Source: Aeromonas caviae
Lineage (GTDB): Bacteria > Pseudomonadota > Gammaproteobacteria > Enterobacterales > Aeromonadaceae
Reading direction: 5' to 3'
Assembly (NCBI RefSeq): GCF_000819785.1
Contig: NZ_CDBK01000100.1
Coordinates: forward strand, 17,515-81,514
DNA length: 64,000 nucleotides
Position 1 is the stretch's first letter, and every line of letters begins with the position of its first letter. Made by a program: the position numbers and the translations under genes. Under the pieces are notes generated by a model. It was not told where the DNA came from, made no database searches, and was given only the letters and a program-made list of their open reading frames with translations. Shown piece after piece: positions 1 to 8,849 of the stretch.

Positions 1-2152
1 TCTGGGACGCGAGGCAGAGATCCCCCATGGTCAACTGCTGTTTCGGCAGATCCAGGTCCAGAGACCAGGGGGCGGCCAGCGACCAGCGCTTGAGGGGGGT
101 CTTGAGCTTCAGCTCGGCAAGGGCGCCACGCCAGTGGTCACCGCGCAGGCTGCCATTCAGGCTGAGGTCTGCCGCCAGGGGATCCCCCTTCATGGTCAAG
201 GTGAGCCCGTGGCGCTCGAGATCGCCGCTCAGGTTCAGGGCGATTTGCGAGAGCTTGGTCTCCCCCTGCGCCAGGCTCGCCACCGTCACCCCCACCTCAC
301 CGGCGGGCTTCTCACCGACCAGGGCGTTGGCCTTGATGACGGTCTCCTTGAGGACGGTGCCCGCGTAGGCGAGTCGGCCCGACACCAGATCGGCATTCAC
401 GCGCGGCGCCTGCTGGTTGCCGGTGACGCGCACCTGGCCCTTGATGTCCCCTCCCAGACCCGGGTAGATACCCCCAAGCTTGGGCGCATCCAGATCCGCA
501 TCCAGCTTCCAGGCCTGGGTCGTGAGCGAGCCTTTGGCCTGCAGCCGGTTGGGGCCGCTTTGCAGCGCCAGGGCCGGGATGGTCCACTCCATCTTGTCGT
601 TGCCACTGAGCCTGCCCTGCAAGGCCAGAGGATACTGGTTGAGCTTGCCATCCACCTTGAGCTCGGGCAGGGCCAGCTGCCAGTGGCCCGCCTCATCCAG
701 ATCGAAACGGCTGGTGATCTTGCCCGCCAGTGCCCCCTTGATCTCGGGCACCAGCTCCGCCGGGTTGATCCCCTTGAATTCGGTCGTCCCCTGCCACTGG
801 ACCCCCTTGCTCCAGGCCAGCTTGCCGTCGAGCTTGAGCTCCCCCTTGAGGGCCCCCAGCAGCAGCTCGATACGGCTCAGCTGGTTGAGATCCCCCTTGC
901 CCGAGAGGGCCACCTTGAAGGGGGGCACATCGGTCCCCTTGCCGGCGGTGTTGAGCGCAAACTGGTAACCGGAGAGCTTGCCCTTGGCGCTCAGGGTACC
1001 CTTGTCCAGCCGATAGCTGGGCTCATCCTTGGCAGGCTTGTGTAGGGGCCAGGAGAGGCTCTTCCAGTCCAGCGCCAGATCGAAGGGCAGATCCGGGTCG
1101 AGGGCCGCAAGGGATCCTTTGAGATTGGCGCCCACCGGCCCCTTGGCCTTGAGTGCCAGCCCAAGCTTGCCCACAGAACCGTCCAGGACGAGATTGACCT
1201 GCTCCCCCTTGAGCTCCCCGTCCAGCAGCCCTTGACGCGCCTTGGCATCCAGAGTCAGGGCGAGGGGGTAATCCTCGTGCAGGCGCACCTGACCACTCAA
1301 GGTCAGATCCGCCATGGCATGGCGCAAGGAGAGCTCCCGGATGTCGATGCGCTCCTCCTCGGCGGTGGCCGACAGCAAGAGGTTGTCTAGCCCCTCCACC
1401 AGCTCACCTTGCTGATAACGGAACGCCGTGGCTTTCAGCCCCTCCAGCTGGATGGGGAAAGGCAGTCGCACCGCCGGCAGCACCATGGGCTCGGGCTTGC
1501 TTGCGGCCTGCGTCTTGTCACCGGGGGCAGCCTTGCGCTCGCCGGCCGCCAGGGTGGCGCTTTTCTCATCCGCCGGTTTGGCGCCCTTGTCACTGGCCGC
1601 CTCCACCGGGGAGGGTGCCACCACCACGTTCAGGCCATCGAGCACGGGGCCGCGCACGATGAGCCCGGCGCGATCCAGGGCGGCGCCAATGTCCAGATCC
1701 TTGAGGGTGATCGTCACGCCGGGCACAGCCACATCGAGATCGGCAACCTTGAGGCTGTCGACCTGGATTTTGAGCGTCAACGGATGCCAGACGAAGGGCT
1801 CCGACGGCTCTTCCGGCACCGGCTCGGACTCCGCCACCCGGACCACGGGGCGAGTCACCGCCAGAGACTTGATCCAGAGCTTGCCCTGCAGGAGCTTGCC
1901 CAGATCCCAGTCCAGCACGGCCCGCTCCACGGTGACATCCACCAGCTCGTCCTGCCAGCCAACCCCTTCGAAGGTCCAGCCATACCCGAGTTGCCCCGCC
2001 ACCAGCTCCCCCTTGAGGGAGGGCAGCGCGGCTCTGGCCTGTTGCCACAGCCACTTGTTGCCCTGATGGGTGAAGCCCAACAGGCTGACGCCGATGAGCA
2101 GTAGGAAGAAGAGGCCCATGAGCCACAAGAAAATGCGTTTTACCCAGATCAC
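1..2152 (-). CDS. tamB: Translocation and assembly module subunit TamB (N-terminal part, truncated by window edge)
   Basis: TamB is a very long inner-membrane-anchored periplasmic protein that works with TamA to move lipids and assemble proteins at the outer membrane. The frame is open from a GTG at 2152 to the left edge, giving 717 residues with no stop. It starts IWVKRIFLWLMGLFFLLLIG, a single N-terminal anchor, followed by repetitive amphipathic beta-strand sequence typical of the AsmA/TamB family. The ATG overlapping the tamA stop reads only 27 codons before a stop, so the GTG further down, preceded by GCAGGGG, is the better start. It lies directly downstream of tamA in the same operon. 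The C-terminal DUF490 domain lies outside the window. Confidence 0.9.
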   Translation of the reverse strand, partial: MIWVKRIFLWLMGLFFLLLIGVSLLGFTHQGNKWLWQQARAALPSLKGELVAGQLGYGWTFEGVGWQDELVDVTVERAVLDWDLGKLLQGKLWIKSLAVTRPVVRVAESEPVPEEPSEPFVWHPLTLKIQVDSLKVADLDVAVPGVTITLKDLDIGAALDRAGLIVRGPVLDGLNVVVAPSPVEAASDKGAKPADEKSATLAAGERKAAPGDKTQAASKPEPMVLPAVRLPFPIQLEGLKATAFRYQQGELVEGLDNLLLSATAEEERIDIRELSLRHAMADLTLSGQVRLHEDYPLALTLDAKARQGLLDGELKGEQVNLVLDGSVGKLGLALKAKGPVGANLKGSLAALDPDLPFDLALDWKSLSWPLHKPAKDEPSYRLDKGTLSAKGKLSGYQFALNTAGKGTDVPPFKVALSGKGDLNQLSRIELLLGALKGELKLDGKLAWSKGVQWQGTTEFKGINPAELVPEIKGALAGKITSRFDLDEAGHWQLALPELKVDGKLNQYPLALQGRLSGNDKMEWTIPALALQSGPNRLQAKGSLTTQAWKLDADLDAPKLGGIYPGLGGDIKGQVRVTGNQQAPRVNADLVSGRLAYAGTVLKETVIKANALVGEKPAGEVGVTVASLAQGETKLSQIALNLSGDLERHGLTLTMKGDPLAADLSLNGSLRGDHWRGALAELKLKTPLKRWSLAAPWSLDLDLPKQQLTMGDLCLASQ

Positions 2153-2228
2153 GATGCAGACCCCTGCAAGGAAAGCAGCCGCAGCGGCCAGAAAAGAGAA
2201 AGAAGAGGATATGCGCCTGGTTGCCGGG

Positions 2229-4004
2229 TCATAGTTCCGGCCCCAACGCGAAGTGCAGCCGCAGCGGCTTGTCCTCCTCGGAGATGCCCACCGCCAGATC
2301 GAGCCTGACCTGACCGATGGGGGTGACCCAGCGCACCCCGACCCCGGTGCCTATCTTCCAGGCCTCGCTGTAGTCGACGGTGGCGGTCCCGGCGTCCACG
2401 AACAGGGCGCCGAGCCACTTCTCGCTGAAGCGGTAGTTGTACTCCAGGCTGCCGACGCTGGCGTAGCGCCCGCCGGTCAGCTTGCCATCGTCCCCCCGTG
2501 GCGAAATGGTCTCGTAACCGTAGCCCCGGACCGTCTGATCGCCGCCGGTGAAGAAGCGCAGGGAGGGGGGGACCAGGGAGAAATCATCCCCGACGATGGC
2601 CCCCTGTTCGGCCCGCATCAGGAAACGGTGATCTTCGCCCAGGGTGCGCAGCCACTTGCTGCGCCCCCACACCCGCATGAAGCTGATGTCGGACCCCCAG
2701 TAGGGGCTCGAGAACTCCATCGTCAGTTGCTGGCGATCCCCCCAATCCGGCACCAGACCGCCGCGCACCCGCAGCCGTGACCAGGAGACGCCGGGGATCA
2801 GCAGCAGGCTGTTCCCCTCGTCCTGACCCTGGACGTAGCGCTCGTTCTCCAGGCGCACAAAGACGTCTCTGTCCCAGCTCTCCGGTCGGCGTGTCCAGCG
2901 GTGCACCCCGAAGGTGGCCAGATCGGAGCGGGTGTCGTTGTTGTCGGTGTATTGATAGCCCGCCTGCAGGGAGTAGTAATCCCGCAGCGGGTTGCCCACC
3001 GGGATCTGGTAGTCGAAGCTGAGCTCCGCTTCCGGCGCCGAGATCTTGGCGGTGCTGGAGAGGCGGTGACCATAGCGGTTCACCCAGGGTTTCTCCCAGG
3101 TGGCACTCAGGCGCGGCCCCACGTCCGTGGCATAACCGATACCGGTCTCAATCTCGTGATCGACCCGGTTGGAGAGGGTCACCTGCACCGGCACCCGGTT
3201 GCCCTCGGCCTGGCTGATCAGGGGTTTGATGTCCACCTGCTTGAACAGCTTGGTGGAGGAGACATCCTGGGACATCTCCGCCAGACGGATCGCCAGATAG
3301 GGATCACCGCTCTTGATGTTGATGAGCGGGCGAATAAGGTGCAGTGCCTCCGGCGTCGCGTCATAGCGGATCTCGCCGAAATGGTAGCGCGGGCCAGAGC
3401 GAAACAGGATGTAGATCTCCGCCTTGCCCTGTTCCGGGAAAACCTTGACCTGGCTCTTGCTGATCTTGGCGTCAAAATAGCCGCGGGCCAGCCCCAGACT
3501 GCCGAGATCCGCCTTGATGGATTCATATTTGCCGTGGTTGAGGGGATCTCCCTCCTTGAGGGGCAGCTTGTCCAGCAGCTCGCTGTACACCTCGTCGCTC
3601 CCCGCATCCCCTTCCAGCAGGATGTCGAGGCGCGAGATGATCACGGGTTCCCCCCGCTCAATCTCGATCACCACCTTGGCGGGCGTCTTCTTGTCGCGGT
3701 TCAGGGTGATCTTGGGCTGGTAGTAGCCATAGACCTGCAGCGCCTTCTGTACGCTCTCGGTGATCTTGGCGCGGGCGGGGCGGTACTGGCGTTCCTGGTA
3801 GACGGGCAGGGCGTTGAGGTAAGCCTCGACGTTGTCTTTCTGCTCTCCCCTGACCCCCTTGATCTGGTAGGTCAACTTGGCCGCCATGGCGGGCATCGCC
3901 ATTAGCCAGAGAGCAAGGGCGAGCAGCAAGAGACCGGGCCCGGGGCGACGGGATCGCCCGGATGAAGTGCTCCCGGTGAGAAAAGTAGGATAGCATCCTG
4001 TCAA
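2229..4004 (-). CDS. tamA: Translocation and assembly module subunit TamA (Omp85 family)
   Basis: Outer-membrane Omp85-family protein that partners TamB. The 591-residue reading has a signal peptide whose hydrophobic core ends at MAMPAMA, three POTRA-like repeats up to about residue 290 (for example GEPVIISRLDILLEGDAG), and a C-terminal beta-barrel with the RGYGYE segment of the family, ending in GPEL. The start is uncertain: the frame opens with TTG at 4004, and the only in-frame ATG codons fall inside the signal peptide, so TTG (or an internal TTG in the Leu run) is probable. The TTG gives a basic n-region (RSRR) before the hydrophobic core. E. coli TamA is about 577 residues. tamB follows after a gap of 76 bases. 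Confidence 0.9.
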   Translation of the reverse strand: MTGCYPTFLTGSTSSGRSRRPGPGLLLLALALWLMAMPAMAAKLTYQIKGVRGEQKDNVEAYLNALPVYQERQYRPARAKITESVQKALQVYGYYQPKITLNRDKKTPAKVVIEIERGEPVIISRLDILLEGDAGSDEVYSELLDKLPLKEGDPLNHGKYESIKADLGSLGLARGYFDAKISKSQVKVFPEQGKAEIYILFRSGPRYHFGEIRYDATPEALHLIRPLINIKSGDPYLAIRLAEMSQDVSSTKLFKQVDIKPLISQAEGNRVPVQVTLSNRVDHEIETGIGYATDVGPRLSATWEKPWVNRYGHRLSSTAKISAPEAELSFDYQIPVGNPLRDYYSLQAGYQYTDNNDTRSDLATFGVHRWTRRPESWDRDVFVRLENERYVQGQDEGNSLLLIPGVSWSRLRVRGGLVPDWGDRQQLTMEFSSPYWGSDISFMRVWGRSKWLRTLGEDHRFLMRAEQGAIVGDDFSLVPPSLRFFTGGDQTVRGYGYETISPRGDDGKLTGGRYASVGSLEYNYRFSEKWLGALFVDAGTATVDYSEAWKIGTGVGVRWVTPIGQVRLDLAVGISEEDKPLRLHFALGPEL

Positions 4005-4540
4005 ACGTCAGTTTCCCCGAATAACATGATTTAAAGATTGTGTTATTTAGTACGATACCGAGACTCATCCCGGGCGAGTGCCGCTCATCCTAGCATAATC
4101 GCGACGGCGAAATCCCACGCTCGGGGCCCCTTTGCGTGCCGCTCTGCCACCCCCGGTGCGGGGATCGCTTCGGCCCAGCAAGGAGCCAGCCGGGTGTGAG
4201 GAGCCAAACTGCGCACAATCCGGGCAAGGGGCGAACAAAACGCCACCACCGACCCCGCCACGCCGGATCTCCCCTGGCGGCCTTGGGCTGGCAGCAGGGT
4301 CCGGCTCGTCGCGACAACCCTTGTCGGACACCCCGCATCCGGCGGGTTTCGTCAACCCGTCCCCCTCGACTTGCTCCGCGCCCTCTTCCCCATCCTGCCT
4401 GCTATTGAACAGGAAAATAAGTTTAAATCAATCACTTGAATAGATGGCACTAAAGCTTCGTTCAATTCAATCGATTTATCCCGCTGCCCCTGCGCTCCTG
4501 CCTGTCCCACACTGATCCCAATCATCGCAGGAGAGACCCC
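4005..4540. other. Gene-poor intergenic region between tamA and a small membrane-protein gene
   Basis: These 536 bases separate the divergent tamA and the + strand gene at 4541. Several short open frames cross it on both strands, but their translations are Pro/Arg/Gly-rich, have no good ribosome-binding site and resemble no family, so I call none. The part next to 4541 (about 4400-4480) is clearly more AT-rich than its surroundings and probably holds that gene's promoter. The part next to tamA (4010-4060) is also AT-rich. No convincing terminator or repeat was seen. Confidence 0.5.
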
Positions 4541-4936
4541 ATGCACCTACGTAGCGAACAACTGGCTGACTACATCGCCGACCGACTCGAGTTCATCACC
4601 TTCCTGGCCTGCTGCAGCGCCCTGCTGGCCCTGCTGACCGGCATGAACGGTCAGCAGGCCCTCGCCTTCACCGCCCTCAATCTGCCCTTTGGCCTGGCCC
4701 TGCTGCTGGGCATGGCCCTGCTCGCCCCCCTGCCTGTCCACTGGCGCCTGCCCGGCATAGTCCTGCTGCTGGTTAGCGCAGCTCTGGCCACCCTGCAGAT
4801 GGGGGGCAACTGGCTCAACCCCCTGGCCATCTGGAGCCTCTATGCCCTGCTGGGGCTGGAGATCCTCTGGCAATCCCGGACCAGGGTCCCCCTGGCCGCC
4901 GGCCCCCGGAGCCGGGTCTCGCGCCCGAGGGGCTGA
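4541..4936 (+). CDS. Small integral membrane protein, function unknown
   Basis: I do not recognise this 131-residue protein. After a short polar N-terminus (HLRSEQLADYIADRLEF) it has four predicted membrane segments: about residues 18-36, 43-65, 70-90 and 95-113. It ends in a basic, Arg/Pro-rich cytoplasmic-looking tail. The start is supported by CAGGAGAGACCCC directly upstream of the ATG. It precedes ppiC on the same strand with a gap of about 60 bases. Coding-like codon use and the transmembrane periodicity argue that it is real; nothing visible gives a substrate or partner. Confidence 0.7.
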   Translation: MHLRSEQLADYIADRLEFITFLACCSALLALLTGMNGQQALAFTALNLPFGLALLLGMALLAPLPVHWRLPGIVLLLVSAALATLQMGGNWLNPLAIWSLYALLGLEILWQSRTRVPLAAGPRSRVSRPRG

Positions 4937-4995
4937 CGCGGAGGCGCAATTGCAGTAATCTTGCGCCCCCTTTCCCCTCGCCGAGGAGCATTCCG

Positions 4996-5274
4996 ATGAA
5001 AAAAGCCTGTGCCCAGCACATCCTGGTCAAGACCGAGAAACAGTGTCTGGAGATCAAGGAGAAGCTCGCCAAGGGCGCCGACTTCAGCCAGATGGCCAAG
5101 CGTTTCTCCACCTGCCCTTCCGGCAAGCGTGGCGGCGATCTGGGAGAGTTCTCCAAGGGGGACATGGTCAAGTCCTTCGACGATGCCGTGTTCAAGGGGG
5201 AGCTGCTGACCGTGCTGGGGCCGGTGCGCACCAAGTTCGGCTTCCACCTCATCAAGGTGCTCTATCGCAACTGA
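4996..5274 (+). CDS. ppiC: Parvulin-type peptidyl-prolyl cis-trans isomerase C
   Basis: A stand-alone cytoplasmic parvulin that accelerates cis-trans isomerisation of X-Pro bonds. At 92 residues it is nearly the size of E. coli PpiC (93). The single rotamase domain covers the whole protein: AQHILVKT opens the first strand, SKRGGDLGEF-like sequence (GKRGGDLGEFSKGDM) is the parvulin signature, and TKFGFHLIKV closes the fold. A GAGGAG ribosome-binding site sits 7 bases upstream of the ATG. No signal peptide is seen. It appears monocistronic, with a gap of about 130 bases to the next operon. Confidence 0.95.
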   Translation: MKKACAQHILVKTEKQCLEIKEKLAKGADFSQMAKRFSTCPSGKRGGDLGEFSKGDMVKSFDDAVFKGELLTVLGPVRTKFGFHLIKVLYRN

Positions 5275-5401
5275 TCCAGGGCGACGAGGCCATCGGTTCT
5301 CTGAGCCGCACGCCCGGGATTGATGATCATTTACTAACGTTATCAGGCAATTAAGTTTATCCTTCTGGGCATAATTCCATCCTGACCCGTGGATCCCTCA
5401 T

Positions 5402-6112
5402 ATGCACAGCTCTTTGTGGTGGCCGCTGCTGACCTGGCTATTGCCCCTTTGCGGGGCCCTTGGCAGCCGTGCCCATCTCTGGCCCTGGTGGCTCGGCTTC
5501 ATCCTCTGTCTCGCCAGCGCCCTCCTCAGCCTCGTGCTGCTGCTGCGCCTGCCCTGGCGTTATCGCCGCACCACCAACCTCTGGCCGGATATCTGGGGCA
5601 TAACTCCCCTGCTGTTGCCCCTGCTGTTTCTCGTCCAGGCGCTGCGCTCCCCCCTCACCAACGACGTCAGCACGGATCCCTACCATCCGCCACGGCTCCA
5701 GTGGGCCGAGCAGCTCAGAAGCCCGGAGGATCTCCCGGTCTCCCCCCCGCCCCTGCAACTATTTCCAGGCAACCCCGGTCCTCTCTATACCCGGGCATCC
5801 CCGGTCGAAGTGCTCGCGGAAGCCGAGGAACTGATGACGGAGCTCGGCTGGCGGGTGCGCCCGAGCCCGAGCGGCCTCGACGCCGTGGTCACCACCGGCT
5901 GGTTCGGGTTTCAGGATGACGTGGCCCTGCGGGTCTTTGCCGGGCCCAAAGAGACCCGTATCGACATGCGCTCCGCCTCGCGCCAGGGGCGCAGCGATCT
6001 GGGGGTCAACCGGGCACGGATCATCGATTTCCTGAATCGGTTGAACGAGCGTCTGGGGGGGGCCTACAAGCCCAAGATGGAGAAGCTCAAAGAGGAACAA
6101 GATGCGCATTGA
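5402..6112 (+). CDS. DUF1499 domain membrane protein, first gene of the ynj-type operon
   Basis: This 236-residue protein has two to three N-terminal membrane segments (about residues 5-22, 28-50 and 65-82), then a soluble DUF1499 domain from about residue 88. The domain signature is visible as NDVSTDPYHPP near its start and RIDMRSASRQGRSDLGVN near its end, the two blocks that define the family. DUF1499 has no established biochemical function. The stop overlaps the start of the ynjA-like gene by 11 bases, so the two are translationally coupled and this gene belongs to the operon running to 12940. The ribosome-binding site is weak. Confidence 0.85.
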   Translation: MHSSLWWPLLTWLLPLCGALGSRAHLWPWWLGFILCLASALLSLVLLLRLPWRYRRTTNLWPDIWGITPLLLPLLFLVQALRSPLTNDVSTDPYHPPRLQWAEQLRSPEDLPVSPPPLQLFPGNPGPLYTRASPVEVLAEAEELMTELGWRVRPSPSGLDAVVTTGWFGFQDDVALRVFAGPKETRIDMRSASRQGRSDLGVNRARIIDFLNRLNERLGGAYKPKMEKLKEEQDAH

Positions 6113-6677
6113 GGTCAAACCGGACCGGGCCTATGCCTGGTTCATCCGCCCCTTCTTCTGGCTGCAGAAACGCAACTACGGTCAGGTGCTGATCCCGGGC
6201 AAGTGCTGGGGGCGCTCCCCCAGGCTGTTCGCCGCGGTCGCCACCCTCTACGGCGTCATCAACCGCAAGCGCTCCCCCATCGACCCCGTGCTGCGCTCCC
6301 TGGTGACGGTGCGGGTCTCCCAGCTCAACTGGTGTCGTTTCTGTGTCGACATCAACGCCATGACCCTCGTCAAGCGGGCAGGCTCCAGCGACAAGGTGGA
6401 GGCGCTGGCCCGGTGGCGCGACAGCCCCTTGTTCGACGAGCGGGAGCGGGCCGTGCTGGACTATGCCGAGGCCATGACCGGGCTGGATGGCGTGAGCGAC
6501 GAGCAGGCCGCCCGCCTCAAGCCCTGGTTCGATGACGACGCCCTGGTGGAGCTCACCGGCCTCATCGCCTTCCAGAACATGTCCGCCAAGTTCAATGCCG
6601 CTCTCGACATCGCTCCCCAAGGGTTCTGCCAGTTGCCGGTGCAACCCGAGCGCCCCCTCGACAAGGGGCAGGGATGA
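6102..6677 (+). CDS. ynjA: YnjA-like carboxymuconolactone decarboxylase/AhpD-family protein
   Basis: The 191-residue protein belongs to the AhpD/CMD all-helical family. The redox-active CxxC motif is present as NWCRFCVDINA, followed by the conserved ERAVLDYAEAMT helix and a Asn-containing segment (IAFQNMSAKFN) typical of the family. Members such as AhpD and YnjA are peroxide-linked thiol redox proteins; the substrate of YnjA is unknown. I assign the symbol because it opens the ynjBCD-ynjF block as in E. coli. It overlaps the upstream DUF1499 gene by 11 bases, and its stop overlaps the next ATG by 4 bases. Confidence 0.85.
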   Translation: MRIEVKPDRAYAWFIRPFFWLQKRNYGQVLIPGKCWGRSPRLFAAVATLYGVINRKRSPIDPVLRSLVTVRVSQLNWCRFCVDINAMTLVKRAGSSDKVEALARWRDSPLFDERERAVLDYAEAMTGLDGVSDEQAARLKPWFDDDALVELTGLIAFQNMSAKFNAALDIAPQGFCQLPVQPERPLDKGQG

Positions 6678-8830
6678 ACCAGGCACGCCTGCTGCTGTTG
6701 CTGGCGATGGGGGCCCTGGTCGGCACCTTCTTTGCCCTCGACCTTGACCACTATCTGAGCCTCACCCAGTTGCAGGCTCATCAGGAGCGCCTGGCCCTTT
6801 GGGTCGACCGCCATGTTGTCGCGGCCAGCCTGCTGTTTCTGGTGATCTATGTGCTCACCACCGCCCTCTCCCTGCCGGGGGCGGCCCTGCTCACCCTGGC
6901 GGGCAGCGCCGTCTTCGGCATCCTGGGGGGGCTCTTGCTGGTCTCCTTTGCCAGCTCCCTTGGCGCCACCCTGGCCTTTCTCAGCGCCCGCTTCCTGCTG
7001 CGGGACTGGGTCGAGACACGCTTTGGCGACAAGCTGGCGAGCGTTCAGGCCGGCATGCAAAAGGAAGGGGCCTTCTATTTGCTGAGCCTGCGCCTCATCC
7101 CCCTCTTCCCCTTCTTTCTGGTCAACCTGGTGATGGGGCTCACCCCCATCAGAGTCAGCACCTACTACTGGGTCAGCCAGCTCGGCATGCTGCCGGGCAC
7201 CCTCGTCTACGTGCTGGCGGGAAGCGAGCTGGCTACCCTCACCAGCACAGGCAACCTCTTCTCCCCCGACCTGCTGGCCGCCCTGACCCTGCTCGGCCTG
7301 ATGCCCTGGCTGATGCGTGCCTTTCAGCGCCGTCTCGCCCTCTACCGGTTGCACGCCCCCTACCGCAAGCCTGCGCGCTTTGATTACAACCTGCTGGTGA
7401 TAGGTGCCGGCGCCGGAGGCCTGGTCACCAGCTACATCGCCGCCGCGGTGAAAGCCAGAGTGGCCCTCATCGAGCAGCACAGGATGGGGGGGGATTGCCT
7501 CCATACCGGCTGCGTCCCCTCCAAGGCGCTGATCCGAAGCGCCCGCTTCGCCATTGAACAGCGCAAGGCCGGGGAGCTTGGTTTTACCCCGAGCCAGAGC
7601 CGCGCCGACTTTGCCGCCGTGATGGCGCGGGTCGCCCGGGTCATCGAGGAGGTCGAACCCCACGACTCGGTGGCGCGCTATGAAGGACTTGGGGTGGAGT
7701 GCATCCAGGGGCGGGCGCGAGTCACCTCCCCCTGGGAGGTGGAGGTCAATGGCAAGCGCCTGACCAGCCGTCATATCGTGATCGCCACCGGCGCCCGACC
7801 CCGGGTACCCGCACTGCCGGGGCTGGACAGGGTTCCCTACCTCACCTCCGACACTATCTGGCAGCGACTGCGTGAGCCCCCCCGCCATCTGCTGGTGCTG
7901 GGAGGAGGCCCCATCGGCTGCGAGCTGGCCCAGAGCCTGGCCCTGCTCGGTATCCCCGTCACCCTGGTGGAGCAAGGCCCTCAGCTGCTGCCCCGGGAAG
8001 ATAGGGACGTCGCCGGGGCCCTGGCCGCGCAGCTGGAGCACGACGGCGTCACTCTGCACCTCGGCTGGCAGGCTACCTCGGCCGAGTATATGGACGGTAA
8101 AGGCACCAACCTGCCCATCCGGCTGTACCTGCGCCGGGGGGACGAGACGCTGGTGGTTGAGGGGGACCAGCTGCTGCTGGCCCTTGGCCGGGAGGCCAAC
8201 GTCAGCGGTTTCGGGCTGGAGGCGCTGGGGGTTGAACTGGCCCCCGGCGGCACCTTGGCCATCGACGGCTTCCTCGCCACCAACTACCCCAGCATCCTGG
8301 CGGTGGGGGACGTTGCCGGCCCCTACCAGTTCACCCATTTTGCCGCCCATCAGGCCTGGTATGCCGCCATCAACGCCCTCTTTGGCCAGTTCAGGCGCTT
8401 TCGGGCAGACTACAGGGTCATGCCGGCGGCCACCTATACCAGTCCGGAGATAGCCAGGGTCGGCCTCAACCAGAAAGAGGCTCGGGCCCGAGGCATCCCC
8501 TTCGAGTCGACCCGCTTCGAGATGGCCGAGCTGGACAGAGCCATCGCCGACGGCGAGTCAGGGGGCTTTGTCGAGGTGCTGACGGTGCCGGGCCGTGACA
8601 GGATACTCGGGGCCACCATAGTGGGTGCTCACGCCGGCGAGCGGATCGCCGAGTTTGCCCTCGCCATGCGCCACCGCCTGGGACTTGGCAAGATCCTCGC
8701 CACCGTTCACCCCTACCCCACCCTGATGGAGGGGAACAAGTACGTGGCTGGCGCCTGGCGCCGTGCCCGCCAGCCCGGGCGCCTGCTGGCGCTGCTGGCC
8801 CGTTATCACCGCTGGCGCCGCGGCGCCTGA
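6674..8830 (+). CDS. Fusion of a TVP38/TMEM64 (VTT, DedA-like) membrane domain with a pyridine nucleotide-disulfide oxidoreductase
   Basis: One 718-residue protein carries two modules. Residues about 1-220 hold the SNARE-associated Golgi/VTT domain with 5-6 membrane segments, including the SLPGAALLTLAGSAVFG re-entrant block and RLIPLFPFFLVN. From about residue 235 comes a complete mercuric-reductase/lipoamide-dehydrogenase-like enzyme: FAD site VIGAGAGGL, redox disulfide GGDCLHTGCVPSK near residue 275, NAD(P) site VLGGGPIGCELA near 406, FAD site LAVGDVAG, and a C-terminal VHPYPTLMEG dimer-interface motif. The His that acts as base in lipoamide dehydrogenase may be this HPYP His. The substrate is unknown. 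It sits between ynjA and ynjB, where E. coli has no such gene. Confidence 0.9.
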   Translation: MNQARLLLLLAMGALVGTFFALDLDHYLSLTQLQAHQERLALWVDRHVVAASLLFLVIYVLTTALSLPGAALLTLAGSAVFGILGGLLLVSFASSLGATLAFLSARFLLRDWVETRFGDKLASVQAGMQKEGAFYLLSLRLIPLFPFFLVNLVMGLTPIRVSTYYWVSQLGMLPGTLVYVLAGSELATLTSTGNLFSPDLLAALTLLGLMPWLMRAFQRRLALYRLHAPYRKPARFDYNLLVIGAGAGGLVTSYIAAAVKARVALIEQHRMGGDCLHTGCVPSKALIRSARFAIEQRKAGELGFTPSQSRADFAAVMARVARVIEEVEPHDSVARYEGLGVECIQGRARVTSPWEVEVNGKRLTSRHIVIATGARPRVPALPGLDRVPYLTSDTIWQRLREPPRHLLVLGGGPIGCELAQSLALLGIPVTLVEQGPQLLPREDRDVAGALAAQLEHDGVTLHLGWQATSAEYMDGKGTNLPIRLYLRRGDETLVVEGDQLLLALGREANVSGFGLEALGVELAPGGTLAIDGFLATNYPSILAVGDVAGPYQFTHFAAHQAWYAAINALFGQFRRFRADYRVMPAATYTSPEIARVGLNQKEARARGIPFESTRFEMAELDRAIADGESGGFVEVLTVPGRDRILGATIVGAHAGERIAEFALAMRHRLGLGKILATVHPYPTLMEGNKYVAGAWRRARQPGRLLALLARYHRWRRGA

Positions 8831-8849
8831 CTCTGACGAGGCAACCATC

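Noticed and set aside
4065..4443. Overlapping short open frames on both strands upstream of tamA
   Set aside because: Pro/Arg/Gly-rich, no family likeness and no consistent ribosome-binding site; treated as intergenic.
6461..8350. A 629-codon minus-strand open frame antisense to ynjA and the VTT-oxidoreductase fusion
   Set aside because: Low-complexity Gln/Gly/His-rich translation with no family features, opposite to genes with clear motifs.
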